A stretch of DNA of 64,000 nucleotides from Brugia malayi (taxonomy: Eukaryota > Nematoda > Chromadorea > Rhabditida > Onchocercidae): the NCBI RefSeq assembly GCF_000002995.4, contig NW_025062475.1:3944528-4008527 (forward strand). Reading direction: 5' to 3'. Below, piece by piece: positions 63,822 through 64,000 of this stretch (position 1 is the first letter of the stretch; the number at the start of each line of letters is the position of its first letter). The notes beneath the pieces were generated by a model, which was not told the origin of the DNA, did no database searches, and saw nothing but the letters and a program-made list of their open reading frames with translations. A program made the position numbers and the translations under genes.

Positions 63822-64000
63822 CTGAAGATGAAGGTCTTTTGAAATTGATGAAAATATAAAAAAGATTAGGTGAACATCTCAACTAAGACATATGAGAAGA
63901 GGATTACAATGCCATCATCACACTATTCTCATTTGTCATATTTATCAGGTAGTTGCTTACACTATCGTGATTACTGCTTTAATGTTTATGTAGTCCCAAT

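Overview
This window reads as nuclear DNA of a nematode, most likely a filarial or other spirurid species. That call is inference from gene content, not from a database match. Introns and spacers are extremely AT-rich, with many A/T homopolymers. Coding exons are short and nearly all bounded by GT-AG. Several genes open just behind a polypyrimidine-AG, which would suit spliced-leader trans-splicing. The gene set is nematode-like: a cluster of transthyretin-like secreted proteins, a muscle LIM protein, and a mitochondrial EF-Tu with a long C-terminal extension. No mobile element, CRISPR array, rRNA or tRNA gene was recognised.

Layout. 2.5-5.0 kb (+): LIM protein gene with two alternative versions of its second exon. 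5.6-20.3 kb (-): five tandem three-exon transthyretin-like genes. 22.2-26.6 kb (-): 12-exon retinol-saturase-like FAD oxidoreductase. 27.7-32.2 kb (-) and 33.6-34.4 kb (+): divergent mitochondrial chaperonin pair, Hsp60 and Hsp10, whose shared spacer holds two three-unit heat-shock elements. 35.5-36.8 kb (-): hotdog thioesterase of the ACOT13 type. 39.2-42.9 kb (-): CLUAP1/IFT38/DYF-3 ciliary protein. 43.4-47.0 kb (-): divergent protein tyrosine phosphatase. 47.3-53.9 kb (+): unidentified coiled-coil protein whose first two exons, with upstream DNA, are present three times. 55.3-58.6 kb (-): mitochondrial EF-Tu. 59.0-61.4 kb (+): DDRGK1/UFBP1. 62.75-63.8 kb (-): 3' part of an RNPS1-like splicing factor that runs off the right edge.

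Functionally this is an ordinary housekeeping neighbourhood. Mitochondrial protein folding (Hsp60/Hsp10) and mitochondrial translation (EF-Tu) sit with an intraflagellar-transport gene, the UFM1-pathway adaptor and an exon-junction-complex factor. I see no operon linking unlike functions, although the phosphatase and CLUAP1 genes are only about 0.5 kb apart on one strand.

The most unusual things seen are at splice level. Two introns (in a transthyretin-like gene and in CLUAP1) appear to begin with AT in the same ATAAGTTT context and end in AG, and two others (retinol saturase, phosphatase) use GC-AG. In each case reading frame and conserved protein alignment leave no GT alternative. Also notable are the triplicated 5' exon unit with an almost identical segment shared by copies 1 and 3, the duplicated LIM exon, and a 12-bp double E-box shared by the chaperonin spacer and the thioesterase promoter. 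All exon coordinates were worked out by hand from reading frame, splice consensus and family resemblance; no search or transcript data were used.
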